Assembly: GCA_964581365.1 (NCBI GenBank)
Contig: CAZOOF010000038.1
Location: 1-21,152, forward strand
Direction of reading: 5' to 3'
Source of the DNA: JAITWN01 sp964581365
Lineage (GTDB): Bacteria; Pseudomonadota; Gammaproteobacteria; SZUA-140
Length of the DNA: 21,152 bases
Shown: one piece after another, positions 8,154-15,767 of the stretch
Numbering within the stretch: position 1 is the stretch's first letter
Layout of the letters: the number at the start of each line of letters is the position of its first letter
Program-made: the position numbers and the translations under genes
The notes under the pieces: model-generated
What the model was told of the DNA's origin: nothing
What the model saw: only the letters and a program-made list of their open reading frames with translations
Database searches by the model: none

Positions 8154-9800
8154 ATGACCCGTTCGATCGGCACGCGCGTGGCGATCGTGGTCGCGCTGCC
8201 GACCCTGCTGCTGGCGCTGCTGCTGGCGGCAGTCGCCCTGCAGTCCGAAGCGCGAACGGCCACTTTGTGGCTGCTCGCGCTGTCCATCCCCGTCATCGCG
8301 GCGACGATCGCCTGGGCTGCGGTTCGCGTCATGCTTGGCCGGGAGCTCGCCCGAGTCGGGAGCGCGTTGCGGGAGGCGGCGGCAGGCAATCGCTCCCTGC
8401 GTCTGCCCGAATCCACCGGAGTGACCGCGCCGCTGACGCGCGCCTTCAACGAGCTGCAGGATCGGATCGAGAAATCCTTCAGTCGCGCGCATGACGCGCT
8501 GGAGTTCCAGGCCATGCACGATGCGCTGACGGGACTGCCGAACCGCACGCTGCTGATGGACCGCCTTGCCCAGGCTATTCGCACCGCGCAACGCGGACGC
8601 CACAGCCTCGCCCTGATGCTCGCCGATCTGGATCATTTCAAGGAAATCAACGACACGCTCGGTCATCCGGTGGGCGATGCCGTGTTGCAGCAGGCCGCAG
8701 AGCGGATGCGTCACGTGGTGCGGGACAGCGACACCGTCGCGCGCCTGGGCGGTGACGAGTTTGCGTTTCTGCTGCCCACGGCAAACGACGCCCAGGCACG
8801 GCGGATCGCCATCAAGCTGCTGCGAGCCTTCGAGGCTCCGTTCGTGGTCGATGGCCATAGCCTGACCGTCGGGGCCAGCATCGGGATATCGGTCTTCCCG
8901 CAGCATGGCGCCGATGGCTCCACCTTGCTCCGACGGGCGGATGTCGCGATGTATGAAGCCAAGCGCGGTCATCGTGGACAGGCACTGTACGAGCGGGAGT
9001 ACGATCTGCACAGCGCGCGCCAGCTGGCTTTCCGTAATGAACTGCGAACAGCGATCGCCGGGAACCAGCTCCTGCTCTGCTTCCAGCCGGTGCTCGATCT
9101 GGCCAGCAACGAGGTGAGCGGCGTGGAGGCTCTGGTGCGCTGGCGGCATCCCCGGCGCGGTGTGCTTTATCCCGATGACTTCATTCCGCTTGCCGAGCGC
9201 ACCGGTCTCATCCGTGATCTCACCCTGTGGGTGATCTCGAGCGCAGTGGAGCACTGCCATGCCTGGTCGTCACTCGGTCTGGAGCTGCGAGTCGCGGTCA
9301 ATCTGTCCGCGCACAATCTGCATGACGCCGAACTGCCCCGCATCGTCGATCGCATCCTGGCCGGTGACGGACGGGAGAGATCCGGTGCGCCGGTCAAGCT
9401 GCGGTTCGAGATCACCGAGACGGCGGTAATGCCCGGTCCGTCCCAGGCCTTCGAGGTACTGAACCGTCTCAGCGCTCAGGGAGTGCGTATTTCCATCGAT
9501 GATTTTGGAACCGGTTACTCGTCGCTCGCCTACCTCAAGCGACTGCCGGTCGATGAGCTCAAGATCGACCGATCGTTCGTGACCTCGATGGTGCACGACA
9601 GCGATGATGCGGTCATCGTCCGCTCGACGATCGATCTGGCGCACAACATCGGTCTGCGTGTGGTTGCCGAGGGAGTGGAGGATGAGGCGACGCGTGAACT
9701 CCTCGCCGCGATGCACTGCGATGCGGTGCAGGGCTATCACATCGGGCGGCCGATGGAGGCGCGGGAACTGGTCACCTGGCTCCGCGAACGGCAGGGCTGA
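8154..9800 (+). CDS. Membrane GGDEF-EAL cyclic di-GMP turnover protein
   Basis: A bifunctional c-di-GMP protein of 548 residues. Two transmembrane helices (about 8-29 and 36-58) are separated by only about seven residues, so there is almost no periplasmic domain; a HAMP-like linker follows (about 58-110). The GGDEF domain (about 115-280) has an intact GGDEF at 199-203 and the RxxD inhibitory site RDSD at 190-193, five residues before it. The EAL domain (about 292-545) keeps EAL at 325-327, Asn383, the EITE glutamates (419, 422), Asp449-Asp450 of DDFGTG, Lys470, the glutamates of AEGVE, and Gln526 of QGYHIGRP. Both activities therefore look possible. It is the last gene of the run, 6 bp after the anchored propeller. 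Confidence 0.94.
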   Translation: MTRSIGTRVAIVVALPTLLLALLLAAVALQSEARTATLWLLALSIPVIAATIAWAAVRVMLGRELARVGSALREAAAGNRSLRLPESTGVTAPLTRAFNELQDRIEKSFSRAHDALEFQAMHDALTGLPNRTLLMDRLAQAIRTAQRGRHSLALMLADLDHFKEINDTLGHPVGDAVLQQAAERMRHVVRDSDTVARLGGDEFAFLLPTANDAQARRIAIKLLRAFEAPFVVDGHSLTVGASIGISVFPQHGADGSTLLRRADVAMYEAKRGHRGQALYEREYDLHSARQLAFRNELRTAIAGNQLLLCFQPVLDLASNEVSGVEALVRWRHPRRGVLYPDDFIPLAERTGLIRDLTLWVISSAVEHCHAWSSLGLELRVAVNLSAHNLHDAELPRIVDRILAGDGRERSGAPVKLRFEITETAVMPGPSQAFEVLNRLSAQGVRISIDDFGTGYSSLAYLKRLPVDELKIDRSFVTSMVHDSDDAVIVRSTIDLAHNIGLRVVAEGVEDEATRELLAAMHCDAVQGYHIGRPMEARELVTWLRERQG

Positions 9801-9806
9801 CGCGCG

Positions 9807-9834
9807 TCCGGCCCTGCTTCAGTTCCTGGCCGGA
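9807..9834. terminator. Inverted repeat between convergent genes, possible bidirectional terminator
   Basis: A perfect 7-bp dyad, TCCGGCC at 9807-9813 and GGCCGGA at 9828-9834, with a 14-base loop fills the 38-bp gap between the convergent GGDEF-EAL and NHL genes. There is no T run on either side, so intrinsic termination is uncertain; the placement is the main argument. Confidence 0.35.
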
Positions 9835-9838
9835 GACC

Positions 9839-10987
9839 TCAGGATCGATTGCTGTCGTTGCCTGCGCCCTGCACGGCATAGCCTTCCTGAGGGCCGATAC
9901 CGACGGGGCGGAATACATCCACCTTGCGGAAGAACTGATCTACAACGTAGACGCGGCCATCTTCATCGACCGCGATGCCCGCCGGCAGCATGTACTTGCC
10001 GGGATAGCCGGCGTGCCCGCGCTCTCCGGCATACATCAGCAAGGTGCCGTCGGAATCGAAAATCTGAAAATTTCCGAACGCGGTATCGATGACGTAGATC
10101 CTGCCTTCCCCGTCTACGGCAATGCCCTTCGGGCGCGCGAACTGACCGGGAAAGCGGCCTACGGAGCCAAAGCTCATCTGGAAGCGGCCAGCGGCATCGA
10201 AGGCCTGCACGCGGAAGTTGCCGCTGTCCACGACGTAGATCGTGCCGTCCGCGGCAACCGCGGCCTGCAGAGGCAGATTGAACTCGCCTTCCGCTTCGCC
10301 GCGTCCGCCGATGTCCCCGAGATGTTCGCCGGAGCGGGAATCGAAGACGGCAATGACGTGTTTGTCGCTCTCGACGCCACCGGTATCGACTACGTACAGG
10401 CGGCTGCCGTCCGGTGATATCGTGACGTCCACCGGTCGTTGCAGGGTATCCGGGCTGCCGATGGCGCGCAGAAACACGCCGTCGGCGTCGTATGCCATCA
10501 CCTTGCGCGCGGTGACATCGGCTACGTAGAGCGTGCCGTCCCTGCCGATGGTCAGGCCGAGAGGTTTCGCAAGCCGGCCCTCGAATTCCTTGCCGATCTC
10601 AAAGAAGCGTTCGCCGGCGATGTCGAAAACGAGGATCAGGCGCTGGACGCTGTCACTGACGTACACACGGCCCTGTCGCACCGCGACATCGAAAGGCTTT
10701 ACCAGCCCCTTGAGCTTGCGCGAGGCGCCGGTGGCGTATTCGATGAAGCGCTGCTTCTGCGTCGCGGCTTCCACATCTTCGTTGTAGAGCAGCGTCCGTT
10801 CCCAGATGAGGCGCGGTTCGGCCGGAGGAGGCGGATAGACCGGAATGTCGAAATCCGGTTCAGCCGGAGGCGTGCTGGCGCAGGCGGCGAGGAGCAGCGT
10901 GAACGCGCAGGCGGCGAGGCGCAGGATGGCGCCGGTGTTTCGCGCGCCGCGCGCCAGCCGGAAGGGCCGGCGACGGGACAGGATCAT
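9839..10987 (-). CDS. NHL-repeat beta-propeller lipoprotein
   Basis: A 382-residue predicted lipoprotein (lipobox LAAC, Cys36, Ala at +2) followed by a Pro-rich segment and six NHL-type repeats. Each repeat has a core such as IYVSDS, LYVADV, LYVVDTG, IYVVDSGNFRV, IYVIDT and VYVVDQ followed by an aromatic-Asp or Val-Phe turn. Six-bladed NHL propellers act as protein- or ligand-binding scaffolds, and secreted versions are often found beside multihaem cytochromes. I start it at the ATG at 10987, which overlaps the upstream cytochrome stop by four bases (ATGA); the frame is open 30 codons further into that gene, but those codons encode no signal. It probably forms a complex with the pentahaem cytochrome (inference). 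No catalytic motif is visible. Confidence 0.85.
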   Translation of the reverse strand: MILSRRRPFRLARGARNTGAILRLAACAFTLLLAACASTPPAEPDFDIPVYPPPPAEPRLIWERTLLYNEDVEAATQKQRFIEYATGASRKLKGLVKPFDVAVRQGRVYVSDSVQRLILVFDIAGERFFEIGKEFEGRLAKPLGLTIGRDGTLYVADVTARKVMAYDADGVFLRAIGSPDTLQRPVDVTISPDGSRLYVVDTGGVESDKHVIAVFDSRSGEHLGDIGGRGEAEGEFNLPLQAAVAADGTIYVVDSGNFRVQAFDAAGRFQMSFGSVGRFPGQFARPKGIAVDGEGRIYVIDTAFGNFQIFDSDGTLLMYAGERGHAGYPGKYMLPAGIAVDEDGRVYVVDQFFRKVDVFRPVGIGPQEGYAVQGAGNDSNRS

Positions 10988-11760
10988 TTGATGTGACACG
11001 TCTCGCACAGCCGGTCGGCCCGCTCGCGCAGCAGCAGCGTGATATCCGGATCGTGCACGTTGTGGCAGGTCGCGCATTCGACCCGCTCGTCATAAAGCTT
11101 GACTCCATTGTCGAAGCCGTACGGACCGTCCGGTGCGCGGAAATCGCGATCTTTGAAATTGAGTCCGGCGTAGGTCATGGAGATCGGATGATCGTTGGAC
11201 AGGTCGGTGTCCAGATGCTTGATCGCGATGCTGTGCGCCACGCGTCCATCATGGCATTTCCCGCAGCTCCACAGGTCGTTGGCGCCGTTGATGCGCAGGT
11301 GCATCGCCGCGTCCTCGCTGTTGCGCCAGCCATTCGGCTTGAACACGGTCATGTCCACGGCCATGGTGCCGTCATGACAGGACAGGCAGAGCAGGCTGAT
11401 GGGGCTCGGCGTGAGCACCTTGTTGTCGAGCATGTTGCTGTCGTACAGGGTATAGGCTCCAGGCACTTCCGCCGTCGGAGAGTAGCGGTTCCAGCCGGGG
11501 ATGGCGCCTTCCGCCGCGGCTTCGTCCGTCGAGCGGCCGGGGGGGACATGGCAGTAGACACAGGCATTGCCATAGTCGGAGAAGGCCAGCGTAGGCATGG
11601 CGACGACGCCGGCGCGCTTGTTGAGGCCGGTGAAATCGTGCTTGGTGCCAAGGATGGTTCCGCCGGAGGCGCTGAAGGCAATGGCGGCGAGCAGCGCCGT
11701 GAGCGCGAGCACCAGCAGCGGCGAATGCAGTTTGGTCCGTCGTTGGTATGGACGTGGCAT
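10984..11760 (-). CDS. Secreted pentahaem c-type cytochrome (doubled-CXXCH/c3-like)
   Basis: A 258-residue protein with a hydrophobic signal or anchor at about 12-30 and five haem motifs: CVYCH (67-71), CLSCH (125-129), CGKCH (166-170), CATCH (229-233) and CETCH (252-256). Six further histidines (41, 154, 176, 182, 191, 236) are outside the motifs and could serve as second axial ligands, so bis-His low-potential haems are likely. The opening GGTILGTKHDFTG and the CVYCHVPP context resemble doubled-CXXCH and c3-like multihaem proteins. I place the start at the ATG at 11760, directly before the basic stretch of the signal peptide, although the frame is open to 11907. It is the first gene of a two-gene minus-strand unit with the NHL lipoprotein. 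The electron donor and acceptor are not evident. Confidence 0.88.
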   Translation of the reverse strand: MPRPYQRRTKLHSPLLVLALTALLAAIAFSASGGTILGTKHDFTGLNKRAGVVAMPTLAFSDYGNACVYCHVPPGRSTDEAAAEGAIPGWNRYSPTAEVPGAYTLYDSNMLDNKVLTPSPISLLCLSCHDGTMAVDMTVFKPNGWRNSEDAAMHLRINGANDLWSCGKCHDGRVAHSIAIKHLDTDLSNDHPISMTYAGLNFKDRDFRAPDGPYGFDNGVKLYDERVECATCHNVHDPDITLLLRERADRLCETCHIK

Positions 11761-11805
11761 GTGCTCGATCCCGGAAAGGGCAGCTGGCTGCCCGGACGCC
11801 TGCAC

Positions 11806-11811
11806 ATTATA
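11806..11811 (-). promoter_or_regulatory. Candidate -10 element for the pentahaem cytochrome unit
   Basis: In the 131-bp intergenic region between the divergent cytochromes, the minus strand carries a perfect TATAAT in an AT-rich patch, about 45 bases upstream of the cytochrome ATG. A good -35 at 16-18 bp is not present, so activation by a regulator is possible. I see no convincing promoter on the plus strand for the opposite cytochrome and no recognisable FNR-type palindrome. Confidence 0.4.
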
Positions 11812-11891
11812 AGCAAAAAGAATGCAAAATATCCGCAATCGCGCTATCTTGAGCATCGTCGCACGAGCCCGTTCGTTTCCGGTTTCAGCCC

Positions 11892-13001
11892 ATGCGTTTC
11901 GCTTCATCCCTCCTGTACAGGTTCAGTTTCCTGATCATGCTGGTGCCGGTTTACAGCGCTGCGGGCGCTGCCGACGCCGGTTTCGAGCGTATCTACAGCC
12001 AGAACTGTGCCGTCTGTCATGGCGAACAGGGGGACGGGCGCAGCCGCGCGCAGAGCGGACTCAATCCACCTCCTCGTGATTTCACCTCCCCAGAAGCGGC
12101 CAAGGAGCTGGATCGGGACCGCATGATCCGCAGCGTCACTTTTGGCCGCCCGGGAACGGCGATGGTCCCCTGGGGGCACCGGCTGACTTCCGAGCAGATC
12201 GCCGGTGTGGTCGATTACATTCGCGAGCGCTTCATGCAGCCGGTGGCCGATGCGGCCCCGGTGCCTTCGCCCGCAGGCGGCGCCCATGGTGTCCGGACTC
12301 CGGCGGCCACGGTCCGGGCCGTCGCCGGTACGGCCTCGCGCGGTGAGATCGTCTATCGCAGTCACTGCGCCACCTGCCACGGCGAGGATGGCAGCGGCGC
12401 CTCCTGGGCCGCTGCGAGCATGAACCCGCCGCCACGCGATTTCACCTCGGCTGCGACCCGCGCCGCACTGACGCGCGAGCGCATGATGAATTCGGTGAAG
12501 AACGGACGTCCCGGTACGGCGATGATGTCTTTCGCCGCCCGGATCGATGACGGCGATATCGCGGCGGTGGTCGACTACATCCGCCAGCGCTTCATGGCGG
12601 ATCGCGGCGCCGCTGTGGCGAATCCGCATGCTCATGCCGCAGTGGCCGCCACGGTCGATATGGCGGCGCCCTTCGCGGGCGGGCGTCAGGGAAGCGCGGA
12701 ACGCGGAGCGGCAATCTATTCCGCCAACTGCATCCCGTGTCATGGCGCCGGCGGGGATGGACGCGGCCCGCGCTCCAGCTTCATTCATCCGCCGCCGCGC
12801 GATTTCCTGGCGACGGAGTCGCGGCGCACGCTCAACCGTCCGGCACTGTTCGCCGCTGTCGCCGAAGGCAAGCGCGGCACGGTGATGCCAGCATGGAAGA
12901 CGGTGCTCGATGAAGAAGGCATCGCCGACGTCGCCGAATACGTGTACCAGGAGTTCATAGCCCCCGCATCCCGCGCCGACGAAAAAAAAAAGCGGAACTG
13001 A
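11892..13001 (+). CDS. Secreted trihaem cytochrome c (zero-frame product)
   Basis: A 369-residue protein with a signal peptide (about 1-26, ending SAAGA-AD) and three tandem class I cytochrome domains. The haem motifs are CAVCH (39-43), CATCH (159-163) and CIPCH (280-284), spaced 120 and 121 residues. Each domain repeats the same plan: CHG, then PPPRDF, then a Met-containing loop (GRPGTAM in the first two, KRGTVMPAW in the third) supplying the distal ligand, then a C-terminal helix such as AGVVDYIRERF. Linkers of about 30 residues separate the domains. The chain ends DEKKKRN just after a run of ten A residues. The next reading frame continues the same domain pattern, so this is probably the upstream part of a longer protein, made by frameshift or interrupted by an indel. 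Confidence 0.87.
   Translation: MRFASSLLYRFSFLIMLVPVYSAAGAADAGFERIYSQNCAVCHGEQGDGRSRAQSGLNPPPRDFTSPEAAKELDRDRMIRSVTFGRPGTAMVPWGHRLTSEQIAGVVDYIRERFMQPVADAAPVPSPAGGAHGVRTPAATVRAVAGTASRGEIVYRSHCATCHGEDGSGASWAAASMNPPPRDFTSAATRAALTRERMMNSVKNGRPGTAMMSFAARIDDGDIAAVVDYIRQRFMADRGAAVANPHAHAAVAATVDMAAPFAGGRQGSAERGAAIYSANCIPCHGAGGDGRGPRSSFIHPPPRDFLATESRRTLNRPALFAAVAEGKRGTVMPAWKTVLDEEGIADVAEYVYQEFIAPASRADEKKKRN
12982..12992 (+). other. A10 run with dnaX-like slippery heptamer
   Basis: Ten consecutive A residues followed by G near the end of the trihaem cytochrome. Read in the zero frame, 12986-12992 is A AAA AAG, the slippery heptamer that drives -1 frameshifting in E. coli dnaX. A -1 shift enters exactly the frame carrying the next cytochrome domains. 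The nearest Shine-Dalgarno-like AGGAG (12949-12953) is 33 bases upstream, further than in dnaX. Downstream, CCGGCAAGCCGG (13033-13044) and the distant pair GGCGC/GCGCC (13014-13018 and 13048-13052) could form a stem. Confidence 0.5.
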
Positions 13002-13933
13002 GGGAAACCCGCCCGGCGCAGGACCCGCCTCCCGGCAAGCCGGATGGGCGCCACGTCTATAACAATTACTGCTATTTCTGCCATGGTTACAGCGGCGATG
13101 CGCGTACGCTGGCTGCTCGCTTTCTCGATCCGTCGCCGCAGGACTTTACCGCGCTCGATCCGGCGCTGGTCGAGCGCGAGGACATGATCCGGACGGTCAC
13201 CGAGGGGCGCGCCGGAACGGCGATGGAGCCGTTCGCTGCGGTGCTCCAGCCGGCCGAGATCGAGGCGGTGGTCGATTTCGTGCTTGACACTTTCGTGCGC
13301 GAGCGGCGCCGGAACACTGCCTATCACATTCCCGAGAACGGCTGGTTTGACCATGAGCGCTATCGCGCAGCCTTCCCGTTCGCGCTCGGCGAGATCGCGC
13401 TCGATACTCCGGACGAAGATCTGTCGGTGGAGCAGCGCGCGGGGAAGCGTTTGTTCATGTCGGCGTGCGTCACCTGCCATGACCGGGGACATCTGCAGGA
13501 TGACCGGACCCTGTGGGCGCCGCGCGCTATTTCCTGGCCCCGGGCCGGCTACTCGCATCGCGAGGGGCGGCTGGATGCCGAAAGCGGCGCGACTCCGTAT
13601 GCCCGCCATGATGTGCCGCCGGTACTGACCGGCGCGGATGCGCGGCTGCGTGAAGGGGAGCGCCTGTTTCAGGACAATTGCGCTTTTTGTCACGCCGCGG
13701 ACGGCAGCGGAAGAAACTGGATCGGCAGCTTCCTGGAGCCGAGACCGCGCGATCTGCGTGATGCCGAGGCCATGGCGGAGATGACTCCGCAGCGTTTGCG
13801 CGCGGCCATCGCCACTGGCGTACCGGGCACGGCGATGCCGGCCTGGGAGACGATCCTTTCCGCAGAGCAGATCGATGCGGTGGCGGCCTACGTCGAGCGC
13901 GTGTTCATTGCCCCGGCGGTCGCTGCACCATGA
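12992..13933 (+). CDS. Trihaem cytochrome c segment without start, -1 continuation of the upstream gene
   Basis: This frame is open from 12914 to the stop at 13931-13933. Counted from 12992 it encodes 313 residues with CYFCH (27-31), CVTCH (159-163) and CAFCH (230-234). The first and third domains have the same layout as those upstream: PSPQDFTALDP and PRPRDLRD replace PPPRDF, and EGRAGTAM and GVPGTAM carry the distal Met. The first ATG in frame (13184) lies after the first haem motif and there is no upstream ATG, GTG or TTG, nor any hydrophobic signal segment. Alone it could be neither exported nor haem-loaded. Joined at the A run, the protein would be 680 residues with six haems, and the spacing from the third to the fourth motif (114) matches the earlier 120 and 121. 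It could otherwise be a broken gene or a sequence error. Confidence 0.75.
   Translation, partial: AELRETRPAQDPPPGKPDGRHVYNNYCYFCHGYSGDARTLAARFLDPSPQDFTALDPALVEREDMIRTVTEGRAGTAMEPFAAVLQPAEIEAVVDFVLDTFVRERRRNTAYHIPENGWFDHERYRAAFPFALGEIALDTPDEDLSVEQRAGKRLFMSACVTCHDRGHLQDDRTLWAPRAISWPRAGYSHREGRLDAESGATPYARHDVPPVLTGADARLREGERLFQDNCAFCHAADGSGRNWIGSFLEPRPRDLRDAEAMAEMTPQRLRAAIATGVPGTAMPAWETILSAEQIDAVAAYVERVFIAPAVAAP
13056..13064 (+). other. Start of fourth cytochrome domain, linker boundary
   Basis: The codons just before the CYFCH motif encode V-Y-N, aligning with the I-Y-S that opens domains one and three (IYSQN, IYSAN). This marks where the fourth repeat begins after a Pro-rich linker (ETRPAQDPPPGKPDG), and shows that the linker style is kept across the frame change. 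Confidence 0.45.
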
Positions 13934-13955
13934 ATCCGTACCTGACCGGCGCATC

Positions 13956-13964
13956 TGTTAAGAT
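13956..13964 (+). promoter_or_regulatory. Candidate extended -10 promoter upstream of argC
   Basis: TGTTAAGAT fits the extended -10 form TGnTANNNT and lies 40 bases before the argC ATG, in the 70-bp gap after the cytochrome stop. No good -35 is seen. It suggests that argC has its own promoter rather than being read only from the cytochrome gene. Confidence 0.35.
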
Positions 13965-14003
13965 GGCGTATCTGTGGATCCGTGCGCAGGAGATGAGGGC
14001 AGC

Positions 14004-15038
14004 ATGAGTGTGAGAGTGGGTATCGTCGGTGCCACCGGCTACACGGGCGCGGAGTTGCTTCGTCTGCTGGCAAGGCATCCCGAGGTCCGGCTGGTTGCCG
14101 CCACTTCGCGCGAGCTGGCAGGCCAGCCGGTTGCCAATACATTCCAGAGTTTGCGCGGGGTCGTCGATCTCGATTTCGTCGCGCCGGATATCGGCATTCT
14201 CCAGGATTGCGATCTCGTGTTCTTCGCCACGCCGAACGGCACGGCGATGACCATGGCGCCGGCGCTGCTCGACAATGGAGTGCGGATCATCGATCTGTCC
14301 GCGGATTTCAGGCTGCGTGATCGCGTGCTCTGGGAGCGCTGGTATGGTCTGGAACATGCCTGCCCGGAGCTGTTGTCGGAGGCGGTGTACGGCTTGCCGG
14401 AGGTCAACCGGGAAGCGGCGCGCGGCGCGCGCCTGGTCGCCAATCCCGGCTGTTATCCCACTGCGGTCCAACTCGGCTTCCTGCCCTTGCTCGAGCAGGG
14501 ACTGATCGATCCGGAGCGCCTCATTGCCGACGTCAAATCAGGGGTGAGCGGCGCCGGTCGCAAGAAGGAGCTGGGCCTGATCTACTGCGAGACCGCGGAC
14601 AGCTTCAAGGCCTATGCCGTCGGCGGCCATCGCCATCTGCCCGAGATCGTGCAGGGGCTGGCGGCCGCGACCGGAATCACGCCGGGTCTGACTTTCGTGC
14701 CGCACCTGACGCCGCTGATTCGCGGTATTCACGCTACCTTGTACGCCGACTGCTCCGGCGATCTGCCCGATGACCTTCATGCGATCTATGCCGAGCGTTA
14801 TGCGGACGAGCCCTTCGTCGATGTGATGGAACCCGGGATGACGCCGGAGACGCGCGGAGTCAGGGGCAGTAATTTCTGTCGGATATCGGCGTTCCGCCCG
14901 CAGGACGGGCGCACCATCGTCGTCCTGTCGGTGATCGACAATCTGGTCAAGGGTGCGGCCGGTCAGGCAGTGCAGAATTTCAACATCATGTTCGGTTTCT
15001 CCGAGAGGACCGGTCTGGACGTCGTTCCTCTCCTCTGA
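14004..15038 (+). CDS. argC: ArgC, N-acetyl-gamma-glutamyl-phosphate reductase
   Basis: ArgC catalyses the NADPH-dependent reduction of N-acetyl-glutamyl phosphate to the semialdehyde, the third step of arginine synthesis, in the cytoplasm. The 344-residue protein (E. coli 334) begins with the Rossmann motif VGIVGATGYTGAELLRLL, has the catalytic cysteine in NPGCYPT (Cys150), and the conserved KSGVSGAGRK segment that follows. The GGHRHLPEI histidine motif is also present. I start it at the ATG at 14004, with AGGAGATGAGGG as ribosome binding site; an in-frame ATG at 13974 would add ten non-conserved residues. It overlaps the next gene by one base. Confidence 0.96.
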   Translation: MSVRVGIVGATGYTGAELLRLLARHPEVRLVAATSRELAGQPVANTFQSLRGVVDLDFVAPDIGILQDCDLVFFATPNGTAMTMAPALLDNGVRIIDLSADFRLRDRVLWERWYGLEHACPELLSEAVYGLPEVNREAARGARLVANPGCYPTAVQLGFLPLLEQGLIDPERLIADVKSGVSGAGRKKELGLIYCETADSFKAYAVGGHRHLPEIVQGLAAATGITPGLTFVPHLTPLIRGIHATLYADCSGDLPDDLHAIYAERYADEPFVDVMEPGMTPETRGVRGSNFCRISAFRPQDGRTIVVLSVIDNLVKGAAGQAVQNFNIMFGFSERTGLDVVPLL

Positions 15039-15757
15039 TGCGCCGCCGCCCATCGCACGTCATCGTCAAGTCCCACCATCCGCGACTTCGCCGCGTTGCG
15101 CTGGTCGCAGCCGGCATTGGCGCGCTTGCCCTTGGCTGGCTGCTTTACGAGTATGGGCGCAGCACGGCGGGATACAGCATCGTGGAGGCGAAGCAGCGCC
15201 AGGCTGCGCTGGCCGAGCGTGTCGCGGAACTCGACGCCGAGAACGGCCGTCTGCAGGCGCAGGTCGCGATGCTGGGACAGGCCGCCGAGATCGATCGGCG
15301 CGCCTACGAGGAAATCGATCGCACGCTGGGGGACTTGCAGAACGAGCTCCTCGAGTTGCGACAGGAAGTCGCTTTCTACCGGGGCATCGTCAACTCCGAG
15401 GACGTGACTCCGGGGCTGCGCATCCAGAGTTTCAAGCTGCGCCCCGGCGACTCCGCCCAGTACCATTTTCGCCTGGTGCTGACTCAGCTCGCGTCGACCA
15501 GGACGCGCACGCAGGGGCAGGCGCAGATAACGCTGGTCGGAATGCTGAATGGCGGCGAGACGGAACTGGGCCCAGCCGAGCTGCTGCCCGATGCCAAAGG
15601 CTCGGGAGTGCCATTCAGCCTCCGCAATTTCCAGGAGTTGCGGGGCGTTCTCAGTCTGCCTGAAGGCTTCATGCCGCTGCGGGTTCATCTGCGCGCGGTG
15701 CCGAAGCAGGGCGGTGCGGTCGAGCGGACTTTCAACTGGACCGAAGTCGTGTCCTGA
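15038..15757 (+). CDS. Membrane-anchored coiled-coil protein (DUF6776-like)
   Basis: A 239-residue protein with a basic N-terminus, one transmembrane helix (about 19-38), a heptad-rich coiled coil (about 47-115, AALAERVAELDAENGRLQAQ) and a beta-rich C-terminal part (about 120-239) with FKLRPGDSAQYHFRLVLTQ. The layout and position between argC and a bactofilin match a conserved gammaproteobacterial protein that I recall as DUF6776; the family name is from memory and not verified. The ATG shares one base with the argC stop. The C-terminal domain should lie in the periplasm. Since it is cotranscribed with a bactofilin, a cell-envelope role is plausible, but no biochemical function can be read from the sequence. 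Confidence 0.72.
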   Translation: MRRRPSHVIVKSHHPRLRRVALVAAGIGALALGWLLYEYGRSTAGYSIVEAKQRQAALAERVAELDAENGRLQAQVAMLGQAAEIDRRAYEEIDRTLGDLQNELLELRQEVAFYRGIVNSEDVTPGLRIQSFKLRPGDSAQYHFRLVLTQLASTRTRTQGQAQITLVGMLNGGETELGPAELLPDAKGSGVPFSLRNFQELRGVLSLPEGFMPLRVHLRAVPKQGGAVERTFNWTEVVS

Positions 15758-15767
15758 AGGAGGAGCG

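Noticed and set aside
11761..11907. N-terminal extension of the pentahaem cytochrome to 11907
   Set aside because: It would add 49 residues before a normal signal peptide, overlap the start of the divergent cytochrome, and pass the candidate promoter.
13184..13933. Separate cytochrome gene starting at the ATG at 13184
   Set aside because: That start discards the CYFCH motif and half of a cytochrome domain that is clearly encoded upstream in the same frame, and leaves a protein without a signal peptide.
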